Assembly (NCBI GenBank): GCA_017541265.1
Contig: JAFXZK010000100.1
Span: forward strand, 1-64,000
From: Bacteroidaceae bacterium
GTDB lineage: Bacteria; Bacteroidota; Bacteroidia; Bacteroidales; Bacteroidaceae
Length of the DNA stretch: 64,000 nt
Direction: 5' to 3'
The notes under the pieces are model-generated. The model searched no databases. It saw only the letters and a program-made list of their open reading frames with translations, and was not told the origin of the DNA. Every line of letters begins with the position of its first letter. Position 1 is the stretch's first letter. Positions 36,701 through 44,128 of this stretch are shown here, in pieces. The translations under genes and the position numbers were made by a program.

Positions 36701-38502
36701 ATAAGGAATCACCCATCAAGCTGAAACCCATCCGCAAGAGCGACGAAAAGCTGCAGTTCGGCTACACCCGTGCCGACAATGGCTTCTATGAGGCCGACGC
36801 TTATGTGACAAACGCAACCGTCATGACCGAGGACAATGGCATACCTCTTACCAAAGAAGATATCAGAACTGCATTCGGCGGTATTAAGGATAAACTTACT
36901 GCCATTTTGAACAGGAAAGCTAATGAAAAAGGTGAACTTCAGATAGGCCAGATAGCATCCGATGTTTACAATGTGATAAACAAGATGAAGATGGATAGGA
37001 CAGGCCTGAAGTGTACTTACACCACCACAGATGCAAGCGGTGCAGAGCAGAAACATTCTGTTTACTCCGAGTACAACTTGGGCGCAACATTCATCAATCC
37101 TCTCAGCTTGGACTATGGTAAGGATTTCGACTATGTCACGATGCCTGGCTATGAAACAGTGGAAAACTTTATTAACAATCTTGCTCAGAAAGTAAAAGAT
37201 AAGGTTCATGTGGCATGCGACAGAATCACTCATGCACAAATTGTTAACATGATTCTCAACTTCCAGATTAATAGGATTGAGGCTCCCGACCTTCCAACGA
37301 ATCTTGTAAACTACCCACAGCCCGGAGATCTTAATCAGGATTGCGGTAAGTTCTATCTGAAGATGGACACCACCTTCACGATGGATGGTATCTCTTACTT
37401 CCTGCAGATTCCGGTAGATGCACAGCGAGTTCCTGTTAAGTTCGCAAATGATCTGAACATTGGCGGAACACCGATAACAGTTCCTGATGCCGACGCAGTT
37501 AACGTCCGTCCTTTCAGAAGCACCTACAATCAGGATAATGAAGGAAAGCCTACAGACCTCATCACCCTTACAAAGCCCACCGTTGTAGTCTGGAACAATG
37601 AGACAACAGGAAATGTTGAATCAATACTCGTTATTCCTATGAAAGACCATCAAGGTTCAATCAAAGGATATGTCCAAATTGATATGGAAGCCACTATCGA
37701 GACTACGGTTGCCGGTGGCAAAATTACACTCAAAACAGAAGATGCAACAGACGTTGCCACGATTGCCGGAGGTGTCCTCACGCCCACAAGCACACAATAT
37801 GTTAACATGACAGAGGTTTACTACGCTGGCACGACCGACGGCAAAGAGTTCCATCTCGCGTTCCACTACGACCTGCGCGACGCAGCCGAACAGCTTTGGG
37901 GTCTTGCACAGGGTTCTATCGAGGACGTTAACGATTTGCTCCAAAGAGTTCAAAAAATTATTGATGAAGCCAGAAATGTTGTTGAGCAAATCAACAACTA
38001 CATGGGCCCGGGTGGCAAGATTGACCAGACCATCGACAATGCTGTAAATACCTATCTTATTAAGTATCTCGACAAGGTCAACGATTTAGTTGTTGGTTTC
38101 GTCAACTCCATCAACCGTCGTCTCCAGCCCTTCATGGTTGCACGCACGAGCAAGGGCTTCAAGCGTGTGAGCGAGATTAAGGCACAACCTACCGTGCTGT
38201 CATCCGACGTAGAACTCTTCCCCACCACGAAGACCATGGAACTCCTCGTTCCTATTGCAAGGAAGCACGTTGCTGTGACCAACGTCTTCAGGGGTAGCGC
38301 AAGCGCCCAGGATGGTAATAACGATTGCATGGACAAGTTGGAAGCAGCCAACTCCGGTTATCTCAACAAGGTATTTGATGGCAACAAACGTTATGTTAAA
38401 GCAACTGGCTTGGTAAGTGGTTATGTTTACGAGATTGCTTACTCAGTCCTCGACTTCGACGGTAACATGTCAACCCACAGGTACTACATCAGAATTGAGT
38501 AA
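33724..38502 (+). CDS. Giant coiled-coil surface lipoprotein
   Basis: 1592 residues. The signal peptide ends in a lipobox (SVGSFVSC, Cys24) followed by KDTNEG, a charged start like the Bacteroidetes lipoprotein surface-export signal. From about 30 to 850 the chain is nearly continuous coiled coil: an Ala/Asn/Thr-rich part (about 215-345), then nine consecutive heptads with Ile at a and Asn at d at residues 362-424 (IAQNTSD, IANNSTL, IANNTQE). The I-x-x-N pattern is the N-at-d motif of trimeric coiled coils in autotransporter adhesins. About 880-1592 is a mixed beta region ending with YEIAYSVLDFDGNMSTHRYYIRIE. A trimeric fibre anchored by lipid is inferred. It is first in a four-gene surface locus, 57 bases before the OmpA-type gene. 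Confidence 0.8.
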   Translation: MKKKLIQSFMLLIVAVSVGSFVSCKDTNEGLYTQLRTQAIQENATLQAAFEAQIAALEGQITTYKQALDALEATFATYQSCNCDQTLPATISGLTAQIATLNSEVATLQAGLANAASKDDVNTINTTIASLTAQLSGLQNTLDNLLSQFTPLATEFNSFKGAQEIINGTVTDLQNELNQVKADLANINQCQCDYAYVTSKLVELETKMTAAEQRVKDAYDLATTANTKADAANTTANAANATANEAKLTAQQALDAATAATNAATSATQAAQQAVTTASLAEQAALAAGLTANEAKQFAQEAQTNANLALQTANAANALATVAQTTADAALTLANANKTEIELLKQKAATIEQNMQTLQTLISQNAAAIAQNAQDIAQNTSDIANNSTLIQKNIQDIANNTQEIANNASKIQENANKIQQNADAIAAIQTQLVGLPEKVQQALDAAAAAAGKADANFELITGLSSTIETMRTTISGLEAANATNTANISNLETAINELKTNVQTFNETILDKVTTNENSITELRTNLQNLTNTVNQTQTTITQLSQKVNTLESDLNTLRGELAQVKIDCDLNLIAAQRYADEAIAAAQTAILGQVATMLQKYAKATDLLNYATQTELNESKEALNKRITELMTQMLQEFRTEDGKIADLATLLSAKISRDSTDIAWLKEAIKQLNGKFDNYATKESLQSWFEKITNLETQMANLDRDQLISELTEIITNDILDTTDPDGLGSQIQLIINQALRDSSYISEIADLVQPLIDTAEYNDSVLTDSVKNHYADIVALTKRVEALESSTVKIEDYKLDKESIWKQINTNETNISNLKTTVKDITDNIIPGLQQDIKKLQNRMTAAEGRLDNVEKDIQQINKDVAAVQNQLAKQVTGIIIQGTKNPMFGTFNLPIDVQSNLLIAYYGVPFSSFEFPTDDTAPYGVRSDQALTSDEINMLLGLGLEQYEHRANMPLLSSAEGNAGKVYMTINPNTADLEGLELSLVNTQDKESPIKLKPIRKSDEKLQFGYTRADNGFYEADAYVTNATVMTEDNGIPLTKEDIRTAFGGIKDKLTAILNRKANEKGELQIGQIASDVYNVINKMKMDRTGLKCTYTTTDASGAEQKHSVYSEYNLGATFINPLSLDYGKDFDYVTMPGYETVENFINNLAQKVKDKVHVACDRITHAQIVNMILNFQINRIEAPDLPTNLVNYPQPGDLNQDCGKFYLKMDTTFTMDGISYFLQIPVDAQRVPVKFANDLNIGGTPITVPDADAVNVRPFRSTYNQDNEGKPTDLITLTKPTVVVWNNETTGNVESILVIPMKDHQGSIKGYVQIDMEATIETTVAGGKITLKTEDATDVATIAGGVLTPTSTQYVNMTEVYYAGTTDGKEFHLAFHYDLRDAAEQLWGLAQGSIEDVNDLLQRVQKIIDEARNVVEQINNYMGPGGKIDQTIDNAVNTYLIKYLDKVNDLVVGFVNSINRRLQPFMVARTSKGFKRVSEIKAQPTVLSSDVELFPTTKTMELLVPIARKHVAVTNVFRGSASAQDGNNDCMDKLEAANSGYLNKVFDGNKRYVKATGLVSGYVYEIAYSVLDFDGNMSTHRYYIRIE

Positions 38503-38558
38503 AAGCGCTTTATAACCAGTAAACCTGTTTTATAAACTGAATAAAGAAACAAACAGTT

Positions 38559-39725
38559 ATGAAACTTAAGAAGATATTTATGTCAGCTGCACTGCTTGCC
38601 GGATGCCTTACCGCATCCGCGCAGCAGCCGCAGGCTGCAGAACAGCCCGCAGAGGCATTCCATCCTCACGGGTTTATTCAGGCTCAAGTGGGCGGCCAGT
38701 ACACTTTGGGCGAAGTTGATTTTAGCGACCTTCTCTCTGGAAACTTCCAGGTGGCAGGCGGCTACTATTTCACTCCCGTATGGGGTTTGCGCCTGGCTAT
38801 CGACGCATGGCAGAGCAAGGGCGGCAGCGACCTTAACTATTTAGGGCTTGGAGTCAAGACATGGAAGTACAACTTCATTGCTCCCACTCTCGACGTGACC
38901 TGCGACTTGACTAACTGGATTTGCGGCTACAAGGCAGACCGTGTCTGCAACTTCGGTCTGCTGGCAGGCATCGGTGCAAACATCGGTTGGGACAATGGTG
39001 AGGCAGCAGCCGTCAAAGGCCTGATTGCCGTCACCCCGATTACAGCCCTGCGCACCGTTCCCATGGAACATCAGATGACTTTGCTTTGGCGCGACACCAA
39101 GACACGCTTCGTAGGCAGATTCGGTGCTTACCTTGACTTCAACGTAAGCCGCCGCGTTGCCCTCGGTCTCGAGGTGAACGCCAACGCTACTTCCGACCAC
39201 TACAACTCCAAGGATGCCGGCAATGCCGACTGGTATTTCAACGCACTGGCAGGCGTCAAGGTGAGGATTGGCAAGCTTGGCAAGAAAGTCACCACAACCG
39301 ATGCAGCTCCCATCGTAGTAGAAAAGATTGTGGAGAAGATTGTGGAGAAGCCTGTTGAAGTCGAGAAGATTGTCTATAAGGAGCCAGAGGCACCGAAGCG
39401 TGAGCCACTGCGCCGCGACATTTTCTTCACACTCCGTGGTTCAGAAGTCAGCAGGACCGAAATGGCAAAGGTGGAGGATGTTGTTGCTTACCTCAACAAG
39501 TATCCCGAAGCCAAGGTCAGCGTCACCGGTTATGCCGACAAGGGTACAGGCAACGCAAGACTTAACGTCGGCTATGCCCAGAAGCGTGCCCAGGTTATCG
39601 CCAACCTGTTGACGAACAGGTTCGGCATCTCCCCCAGCCGTATCACGGTAGACAGCAAGGGTGACACCGTTCAGCCTTACGAGCAGAACGACCTCAACCG
39701 TGTCACCATCTGTATTGCTGAATAA
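38559..39725 (+). CDS. OmpA-family outer-membrane porin
   Basis: 388 residues with a signal peptide (MKLKKIFMSAALLAGCLTASAQ). An N-terminal eight-strand beta-barrel (about 35-240, FIQAQVGGQYTLGEVDFSDLL onward) is followed by a Lys/Glu/Val linker (KIVEKIVEKPVEVEKIVYKE, about 253-275) and a C-terminal OmpA domain with NARLNVGYAQKRAQVIANLL and VTGYADKGTG, which binds peptidoglycan. The protein links the outer membrane to the cell wall. It is encoded directly after the coiled-coil lipoprotein and could support or anchor it. A GC hairpin at 39754-39790 follows. Confidence 0.9.
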   Translation: MKLKKIFMSAALLAGCLTASAQQPQAAEQPAEAFHPHGFIQAQVGGQYTLGEVDFSDLLSGNFQVAGGYYFTPVWGLRLAIDAWQSKGGSDLNYLGLGVKTWKYNFIAPTLDVTCDLTNWICGYKADRVCNFGLLAGIGANIGWDNGEAAAVKGLIAVTPITALRTVPMEHQMTLLWRDTKTRFVGRFGAYLDFNVSRRVALGLEVNANATSDHYNSKDAGNADWYFNALAGVKVRIGKLGKKVTTTDAAPIVVEKIVEKIVEKPVEVEKIVYKEPEAPKREPLRRDIFFTLRGSEVSRTEMAKVEDVVAYLNKYPEAKVSVTGYADKGTGNARLNVGYAQKRAQVIANLLTNRFGISPSRITVDSKGDTVQPYEQNDLNRVTICIAE

Positions 39726-39753
39726 CTATTGACAAACTGCAAACCATCAACTT

Positions 39754-39790
39754 CCCCCCGTCATTCTGCCCAAAGCGTAGTGACGGGGGG
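39754..39790 (+). terminator. GC-rich hairpin after the OmpA-type gene
   Basis: CCCCCCGTCA (39754-39763) pairs with TGACGGGGGG (39781-39790), loop 17 bases. No clear T-run follows, so it may be an attenuating or stabilising stem rather than a full terminator. It ends 14 bases before the next ATG. Confidence 0.6.
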
Positions 39791-39804
39791 ATGAATTATC
39801 ATTT

Positions 39805-40989
39805 ATGAAAAGACTTCAGACATTTTTCCTTTTAGCCACCACATGTGTGGCAACAGCTTTTGCACAGGATAGCGGGACAGGTTTCGTGGGCAACGACTAC
39901 TATCGTATCCACAACTTTGCCACAGGTCGCTACATCTATGTGACCGACAACAAGGACAACTATGACATCACCCACGACCAAGAAGACTTTCAGGCTATCC
40001 AACTGTGGAAGGATGCCAACAAGGCAATCAGCGCCCCTGCCAGCGTCATCTACATTAAACAGGTCGGTAGCCAATATGACCTTATGGCACAAGGCTCTGG
40101 TGTCCATGCGCTCACCGGCTATTATGTCAATGTCAATTCAAAGGGTAACGGCGTCTATGAGGTCTATGCCCAAAAAGACGGTGTTACGAAGTACCTTTCC
40201 GACGACAGGACAAGTGACAGATATGACCAAGGCAAGATGGGCACAGGTGGCAAGCTCAATTATCGCAGATGGGTTGTTGACAAGATAGAGACAAACCATG
40301 CCACCAACTACGTTGGCATAAAACCCACCATCGAACTGAATGGCAAGTACTACCAGCCGTACTATGCATCCTACCCCTTCAAGGCAGCCTCCCCCGACAT
40401 GCACATCTACTACGTCAGCATGACAGACGGCGACATGGCGCTCCTGCAAGAGATCGAGGGCGAGGTTCCTGCCAGTACGCCAGTCCTAATCGAGTGCACG
40501 TCTGCCAACACTTTCGACAATCGTATTGAGCTTCTCGCTTCCACATCAGCAACCGTCACAGGCAACAAACTTGCCGGTGTCTATTTTTGCAACGGTGAAC
40601 GTCCGAAGAGTTCGACAGATGCATACAAGATATTTGATGCCGCCAAGATGCGCATCTTCTCCGTTGAAAACGGTAAGCTGGTTCTGACGGACAATGCACC
40701 AGACCGCCTCGCAAACACAGAGGTGAACAACTATACGACATGGGAAACAGAGTGGGTGAAATGTATTCCAGCCAACACCTGCTACTTCAAGGCCAATGCC
40801 TCCACGCCCAGCGTGATTGAGCTGACATCCGACCCGACAAGCATTGGGACAATCGGCGGCAACACCGAGAAGCAGCAAGCAGAGGGTGTCTATTCTCTCA
40901 GCGGCACACGGCTCCGCACGACGAACAATGTGGAAGGTCTGCCTGCAGGTCTGTATATCGTAGGCGGCAGGAAGATGACCGTGAAGTGA
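39805..40989 (+). CDS. Secreted protein with sorting tail, function unknown
   Basis: 394 residues with a signal peptide (MKRLQTFFLLATTCVATAFAQ). The N-terminal part (about 25-180) has a ricin-like or lectin-like look: YYRIHNFATGRYIYVTDNKDNYD, then VIYIKQVGSQYDLMAQGSGVHAL. The middle resembles parts of other Prevotella surface proteins (VPASTPVLIECTSAN, also seen as AGTPVLLEGTSS in the protein at 12764). The end is the sorting tail YSLSGTRLRTTNNVEGLPAG then LYIVGGRKMTVK. Probably exported through type IX secretion and surface-displayed. Third gene of the surface locus; the next gene follows after 22 bases. Confidence 0.75.
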   Translation: MKRLQTFFLLATTCVATAFAQDSGTGFVGNDYYRIHNFATGRYIYVTDNKDNYDITHDQEDFQAIQLWKDANKAISAPASVIYIKQVGSQYDLMAQGSGVHALTGYYVNVNSKGNGVYEVYAQKDGVTKYLSDDRTSDRYDQGKMGTGGKLNYRRWVVDKIETNHATNYVGIKPTIELNGKYYQPYYASYPFKAASPDMHIYYVSMTDGDMALLQEIEGEVPASTPVLIECTSANTFDNRIELLASTSATVTGNKLAGVYFCNGERPKSSTDAYKIFDAAKMRIFSVENGKLVLTDNAPDRLANTEVNNYTTWETEWVKCIPANTCYFKANASTPSVIELTSDPTSIGTIGGNTEKQQAEGVYSLSGTRLRTTNNVEGLPAGLYIVGGRKMTVK

Positions 40990-41011
40990 TAACGGGATAA
41001 CGGCATAAGCT

Positions 41012-42163
41012 ATGAAGAAACTCGGAGCATTCCTTATCATGCTGTCGGTAGCGGCAGGCATGCAGAGTCAGGACAAAGCGTCTCTGCTGTCGCGGATGAA
41101 CGAGAAGGACATCCTTAACCACATTGATGTGGGCGTGAACGCCGGCACCATGGGTATTGGCGTTGATGTGGCAGTGCCTGTTGGCAAGTATGTCCGCGTC
41201 CGTGCGGGCTACAACTACATGCCGCGCTTCTGCATCCATTCCGATTTCTCCGTCCAGACAAGCAACGGCGGCGGCATAGGCGGCAGCATACAGAAGTTTA
41301 TCAACAAGAAAGACAAAATCTACGACAAACTGGAGCAATATAATATCGACATCACTGATCCGGGTTTTTCACAGCAGAAGGCATGCTTGGACAAGATTAC
41401 CAACGGAAGCCTGCAGCTGAAAGACTATGTCACAATGGGACTCAAGCCGAACCTGCACCAGTTCAAGTTCCTGGTGGATGTCATGCCTTTCAAGAACAAC
41501 AAGCACTGGAGCTTCACAGCAGGCTTCTTCGTAGGTCCCTCCGACATGGCAGAGGCATGCAACCTGGACAGTGAGACTGCCCTTCTGGAAGCTGTCGACG
41601 CATACAATGACTTTTATATCAAGTACATTAGTTCCGGCAAGGATATTGGTTTTGGCAACGATAACAGTCCTGTAAGCGGTGAAATTCCCGAAATCACGAA
41701 GGTTCTGACGGACAATGGCATTGCCGGCTTCAAGTTGGGACAGTTCAAAGACGGAGACCAAGCCATCATGGTGCCTGGCAAAGGCGGCGTGGCGCGTGCC
41801 GAGATGAGGGTGAACAAGGTACGCCCTTACTTCGGCATCGGCTACAACACGGCTCTCTCGAAAAACGAGAAATGGAAGCTGACAGTGGATGCAGGTGTCA
41901 TGATTCTCGGAAAGCCCGGCGTGTATGTTAATAATGTATATAAGATTAACACCAGCCTCATCGACACAGCCAACGAGTACTACGACATCATACGCCCCAA
42001 CGCGGACTGGACAGACTATGTGGTCGACATGCCCTTGCAGAACGTCAATATGGTCACTGACCTGCACAACATCAGCGGCAAGGTGGGCGACATGGCCAAA
42101 ACACTCTCCAAGTTCAAGGCCTATCCCAACATCTCGGTAAGTGTTTCTTACAGGATATTCTAA
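41012..42163 (+). CDS. Probable outer-membrane beta-barrel protein
   Basis: 383 residues with a signal peptide (MKKLGAFLIMLSVAAGMQS). Alternating hydrophobic strands (HIDVGVNAGTMGIGVDVAVP, YVRVRAGYNYMPRF, WSFTAGFFVG, RPYFGIGYNT, WKLTVDAGVMIL) and the final strand ISVSVSYRIF, ending in Phe, indicate an outer-membrane barrel. Long polar insertions (about 90-130, 190-250) could be surface loops. No specific family was recognised. Last gene of the four-gene surface locus; family D-like words (TAACGGGATAACGG, 40988-41003) precede it and a strong terminator follows. Confidence 0.7.
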   Translation: MKKLGAFLIMLSVAAGMQSQDKASLLSRMNEKDILNHIDVGVNAGTMGIGVDVAVPVGKYVRVRAGYNYMPRFCIHSDFSVQTSNGGGIGGSIQKFINKKDKIYDKLEQYNIDITDPGFSQQKACLDKITNGSLQLKDYVTMGLKPNLHQFKFLVDVMPFKNNKHWSFTAGFFVGPSDMAEACNLDSETALLEAVDAYNDFYIKYISSGKDIGFGNDNSPVSGEIPEITKVLTDNGIAGFKLGQFKDGDQAIMVPGKGGVARAEMRVNKVRPYFGIGYNTALSKNEKWKLTVDAGVMILGKPGVYVNNVYKINTSLIDTANEYYDIIRPNADWTDYVVDMPLQNVNMVTDLHNISGKVGDMAKTLSKFKAYPNISVSVSYRIF

Positions 42164-42172
42164 CAGAAAAAG

Positions 42173-42206
42173 TCAAGCCTCCCCGCGAAAGGGGAGGCTT
42201 GATTGC
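42173..42206. terminator. Terminator between the surface locus and the smalltalk module
   Basis: TCAAGCCTCCCC and GGGGAGGCTTGA form a perfect 12-bp stem with a GCGAAA loop. AAAAA precedes and TTGC/TTT follows, so it can serve both strands. It sits just before the convergent small gene. Confidence 0.85.
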
Positions 42207-42208
42207 TT

Positions 42209-42319
42209 TCAGAAGGGACCGCAGCCCATGCACGAAGTAGTGGTCAGGGCGGTCAGGAAAGCGGTGAGCGCGGCTACTATCATCTTCGCCACAAGCTCTA
42301 CGATGTTGTTCTTCTTCAT
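42209..42319 (-). CDS. Smalltalk-type small protein, 36 residues
   Basis: ATG 42319 to TGA 42209. The product opens MKKNNIVELVAKMIVAALTA and continues FLTALTTTSCMGCGPF: a single hydrophobic helix ending in a Ser-Cys lipobox-like motif. Length, LTALTTTSC core and position match the Bacteroidales smalltalk family, which is usually encoded beside an amidase or lysozyme-like protein and an HU-like protein, as here. The molecular function of the family is unknown; membrane insertion or lipidation is predicted. Its reading ends inside the region facing the surface-locus terminator. Confidence 0.75.
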   Translation of the reverse strand: MKKNNIVELVAKMIVAALTAFLTALTTTSCMGCGPF

Positions 42320-42352
42320 TGTAATCTGATTTTATACTCTAAACATTGTTTG

Positions 42353-42772
42353 TTATTTCTGTGATTTCTGTGTGAGATAGAGGCAGAAGCCACGGACGAT
42401 GGTGGCGTCGTCGAGGATGACACCGCACTCCTGGCGTGCCATTGCGCGGATGAGCAGGGGCCAGTCCCTCTCCGTGAGACGCTCGTTGCCGCCGAAGCCC
42501 GTCCAGAGGCAGACATTGCGGATGTAGCGCTCTGTGTCGTTTTCTGAGGGCGGTGCCCAGCGGCGGACGATGTCCCTGATGCAAACCGCTTTGTACCTCT
42601 TGGCGTATGTGCGCAGAATGCAGCAGGCGGCGCGGATGCCCCACTCCATAGAGACAAAGCAACAGAAAGCCGACTCCGCACTTTCACTTTTGGAAAGTTC
42701 ACCAAGCCACCTGGTAGTGGGAACATATCTGATGTTCAAGGGATTGTTGTTACGAATACCTAAGGAAACCAT
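42353..42772 (-). CDS. P5-like (PRD1 structural protein P5-type) protein
   Basis: 139 residues, no signal peptide. The pattern IRNNNPLNIRY...WLGEL, FVSMEWGIRAACCILRTY, IVRRWAPPSENDTERYIRNV and a C-terminal ILDDATIVRGFCLYL is that of the family annotated as structural protein P5 or P5-like in Bacteroidetes, related to phage virion or muramidase-like proteins. In comparable smalltalk loci an N-acetylmuramoyl-L-alanine amidase often occupies this position, so a cell-wall-active role is plausible but not shown. It lies between the smalltalk gene and the HU-like gene, all on the minus strand. Confidence 0.7.
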   Translation of the reverse strand: MVSLGIRNNNPLNIRYVPTTRWLGELSKSESAESAFCCFVSMEWGIRAACCILRTYAKRYKAVCIRDIVRRWAPPSENDTERYIRNVCLWTGFGGNERLTERDWPLLIRAMARQECGVILDDATIVRGFCLYLTQKSQK

Positions 42773-42805
42773 ATTCTTAATTTAGAATAATAATGGTGAG
42801 ATACT

Positions 42806-42851
42806 GCCTCCTCCCAAGGCACTCCCCAAAAAGGTGGAGCGGGGAGGAGGC
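42806..42851 (-). terminator. Long GC hairpin between the HU-like and P5-like genes
   Basis: GCCTCCTCCC (42806-42815) pairs with GGGGAGGAGGC (42841-42851), with an inner ACTCCCC/GGTGGAG partial pairing. No T-run follows on the minus strand, so it may attenuate or protect mRNA instead of ending it. Confidence 0.5.
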
Positions 42852-42859
42852 TAACCTGT

Positions 42860-43321
42860 TTACTCAAGTCCGTGGATGGTCTCCTGGTTCTTGATCTCCT
42901 TCTGGGCATTAGCCTGCGCCAGACGGGAGGGCACGAGCTGGAAGGTGGCACTGTTACGGAGATTCATGAAATCCTTGCCCGGGTTCCAGCGCACGTTTAC
43001 CTTCTCGATGTTGGCGGCGGAGAAGTCCTCGGTGTCAACCGCGCCCTTGGTCTTGAGTTCGACACGGAAGCTGCCCAGCTTGCCGAGCTGGACGAGCTTA
43101 CCGTCGAGGAGCTGTTCGCGCAGGCAGTCAACGATTTCGAGGGCAACCCCCTGAATGGTGCCGCGGGAGAAGCAGCTGCCGTGGCTGGCGATGTGCTCAC
43201 AGAAGCTGTCGAGAGTCATGACACTGGCACACTGCGAGTTGCCGTAAGCCTTGGTCTCGGTGATGTTTTCCTTCTTGGTGCCGGGCTTGGTGCCCATGAT
43301 TGCGATACTGTAGTTAATCAT
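42860..43321 (-). CDS. HU-like DNA-binding protein (Bacteroidales long form)
   Basis: 153 residues from ATG 43321 (INYSIAIMGTKPGTKKENI). The longer frame to 43450 adds a stretch unlike the family and was rejected. The opening YSIAIMGTKPGTKKE is characteristic of the long HU-like proteins of Bacteroidales. An HU fold follows: FCEHIASHGSCFSRGTIQGVALEIVDCL and KLVQLGKLGSFRVELKTKGAVD. These proteins bind or bend DNA and are typically next to smalltalk genes; their exact role is unknown. A separate canonical HU gene is at 43647. A 22-bp dyad array lies between the two. Confidence 0.85.
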   Translation of the reverse strand: MINYSIAIMGTKPGTKKENITETKAYGNSQCASVMTLDSFCEHIASHGSCFSRGTIQGVALEIVDCLREQLLDGKLVQLGKLGSFRVELKTKGAVDTEDFSAANIEKVNVRWNPGKDFMNLRNSATFQLVPSRLAQANAQKEIKNQETIHGLE

Positions 43322-43498
43322 AATAATAAATGTTAAGGGGTTTAATAACTGAAAGATTAAAAGGATTTTTGAAGCGCTTCTGTCTATATATACAGCACAC
43401 CCCACTTTTTGTAAACCCCAAAGAACAACTATTTTCAAAGAACAGCACAAAAAACCACAGACACATTATATATATTAACGCGCCCGCACACGCATAAA

Positions 43499-43580
43499 AA
43501 AAGTCCGTGGACTTATGGTAATAAGAACGTGTACTTATGGCGATAAGTACAGGGACTTATGAAGATAAGTACAGGGACTT
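43499..43580. repeat. Family A array, 22-bp palindromic units (locus 3)
   Basis: Four units at 22-bp spacing: AAAGTCCGTGGACTTATGGT, ATAAGAACGTGTACTTATGG, ATAAGTACAGGGACTTATGA, ATAAGTACAGGGACTTTTTA, each plus 2 bases. It lies immediately downstream of the HU gene terminator and upstream of the HU-like gene. Confidence 0.9.
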
Positions 43581-43596
43581 TTTAGGGCACAAAAAA

Positions 43597-43626
43597 AGCC
43601 CCTTTCCTCGGCAGGAAAGGGGCTTG
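43597..43626 (-). terminator. Rho-independent terminator of the HU gene
   Basis: AAGCCCCTTTCC and GGAAAGGGGCTT form a perfect 12-bp stem. On the minus strand it is followed by a T-run (complement of AAAAAAA at 43591-43597). Confidence 0.9.
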
Positions 43627-43646
43627 TGTGCGAGAGAGGCTTCTCT

Positions 43647-43910
43647 TTAGAATGCCAGCTCGGAACCAGCCTTGAACTTAACCACCTTCTTTGCGGGGAT
43701 GGTGATGGCCTTCTTTGTGGCGGGGTTGACACCCTTGCGAGCGTCACGCTTTACAACGGAGAATGTGCCGAAGCCAACGAGAGCAACCTTTTCACTCTTC
43801 TTCACGGCAGCCTTGATAGCGTCCAGAGTTGCATCCAGAGCCTTCTTTGCGTCAACCTTGCTCATGCCAGCGCCCTCGGCGATCTTGGCAACTAATTCAG
43901 TCTTGTTCAT
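43647..43910 (-). CDS. hup: HU family DNA-binding protein
   Basis: 87 residues, the canonical length. MNKTELVAKIAEGAGMSKVD opens the dimerisation helices, VALVGFGTFSVVKRDARKG and NPATKKAITIPAKKVVKFKAG form the beta-arm and its conserved NPxT motif that intercalates in DNA. A histone-like protein compacting and bending the chromosome, active as a dimer. Promoter box at 43976-43983, terminator at 43597-43626, so it is monocistronic. The neighbouring 22-bp dyad array is a conceivable target for a DNA-bending protein, but that link is speculative. Confidence 0.97.
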   Translation of the reverse strand: MNKTELVAKIAEGAGMSKVDAKKALDATLDAIKAAVKKSEKVALVGFGTFSVVKRDARKGVNPATKKAITIPAKKVVKFKAGSELAF

Positions 43911-43975
43911 AAAAAATGCGTTAAGTTGTTTGTAATTAGGTTATTTAATACACTGTTTATTGCACATTTGCATGA

Positions 43976-43983
43976 CAAATTTA
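43976..43983 (-). promoter_or_regulatory. Promoter box TAAATTTG for the HU gene
   Basis: TAAATTTG on the minus strand, fitting TAnnTTTG, with a TTG-rich -33 region about 20-25 bases upstream. The leader to the ATG at 43910 is about 60 bases. Confidence 0.65.
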
Positions 43984-44088
43984 TGTAAACTTGCCCGAAC
44001 AACAAAGCTTTTCTTGAAAAAAATGCAATAAATAGTGAAAAAACCTTATATAAAGCCTGTTTTGCCCCATTATTATGCCTATTTTTCG

Positions 44089-44096
44089 TACCTTTG
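44089..44096 (+). promoter_or_regulatory. Bacteroidetes -7 box TACCTTTG for the rhomboid gene
   Basis: TACCTTTGCACGCAAAA, 32 bases before the ATG at 44129. Confidence 0.8.
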
Positions 44097-44128
44097 CACG
44101 CAAAATAAAGAAATTTCGACATACAAAG

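Noticed and set aside
42860..43450. Longer start for the HU-like protein at 43450
   Set aside because: The added residues do not match the family, which begins at the INYSIAIMGTKPG motif.
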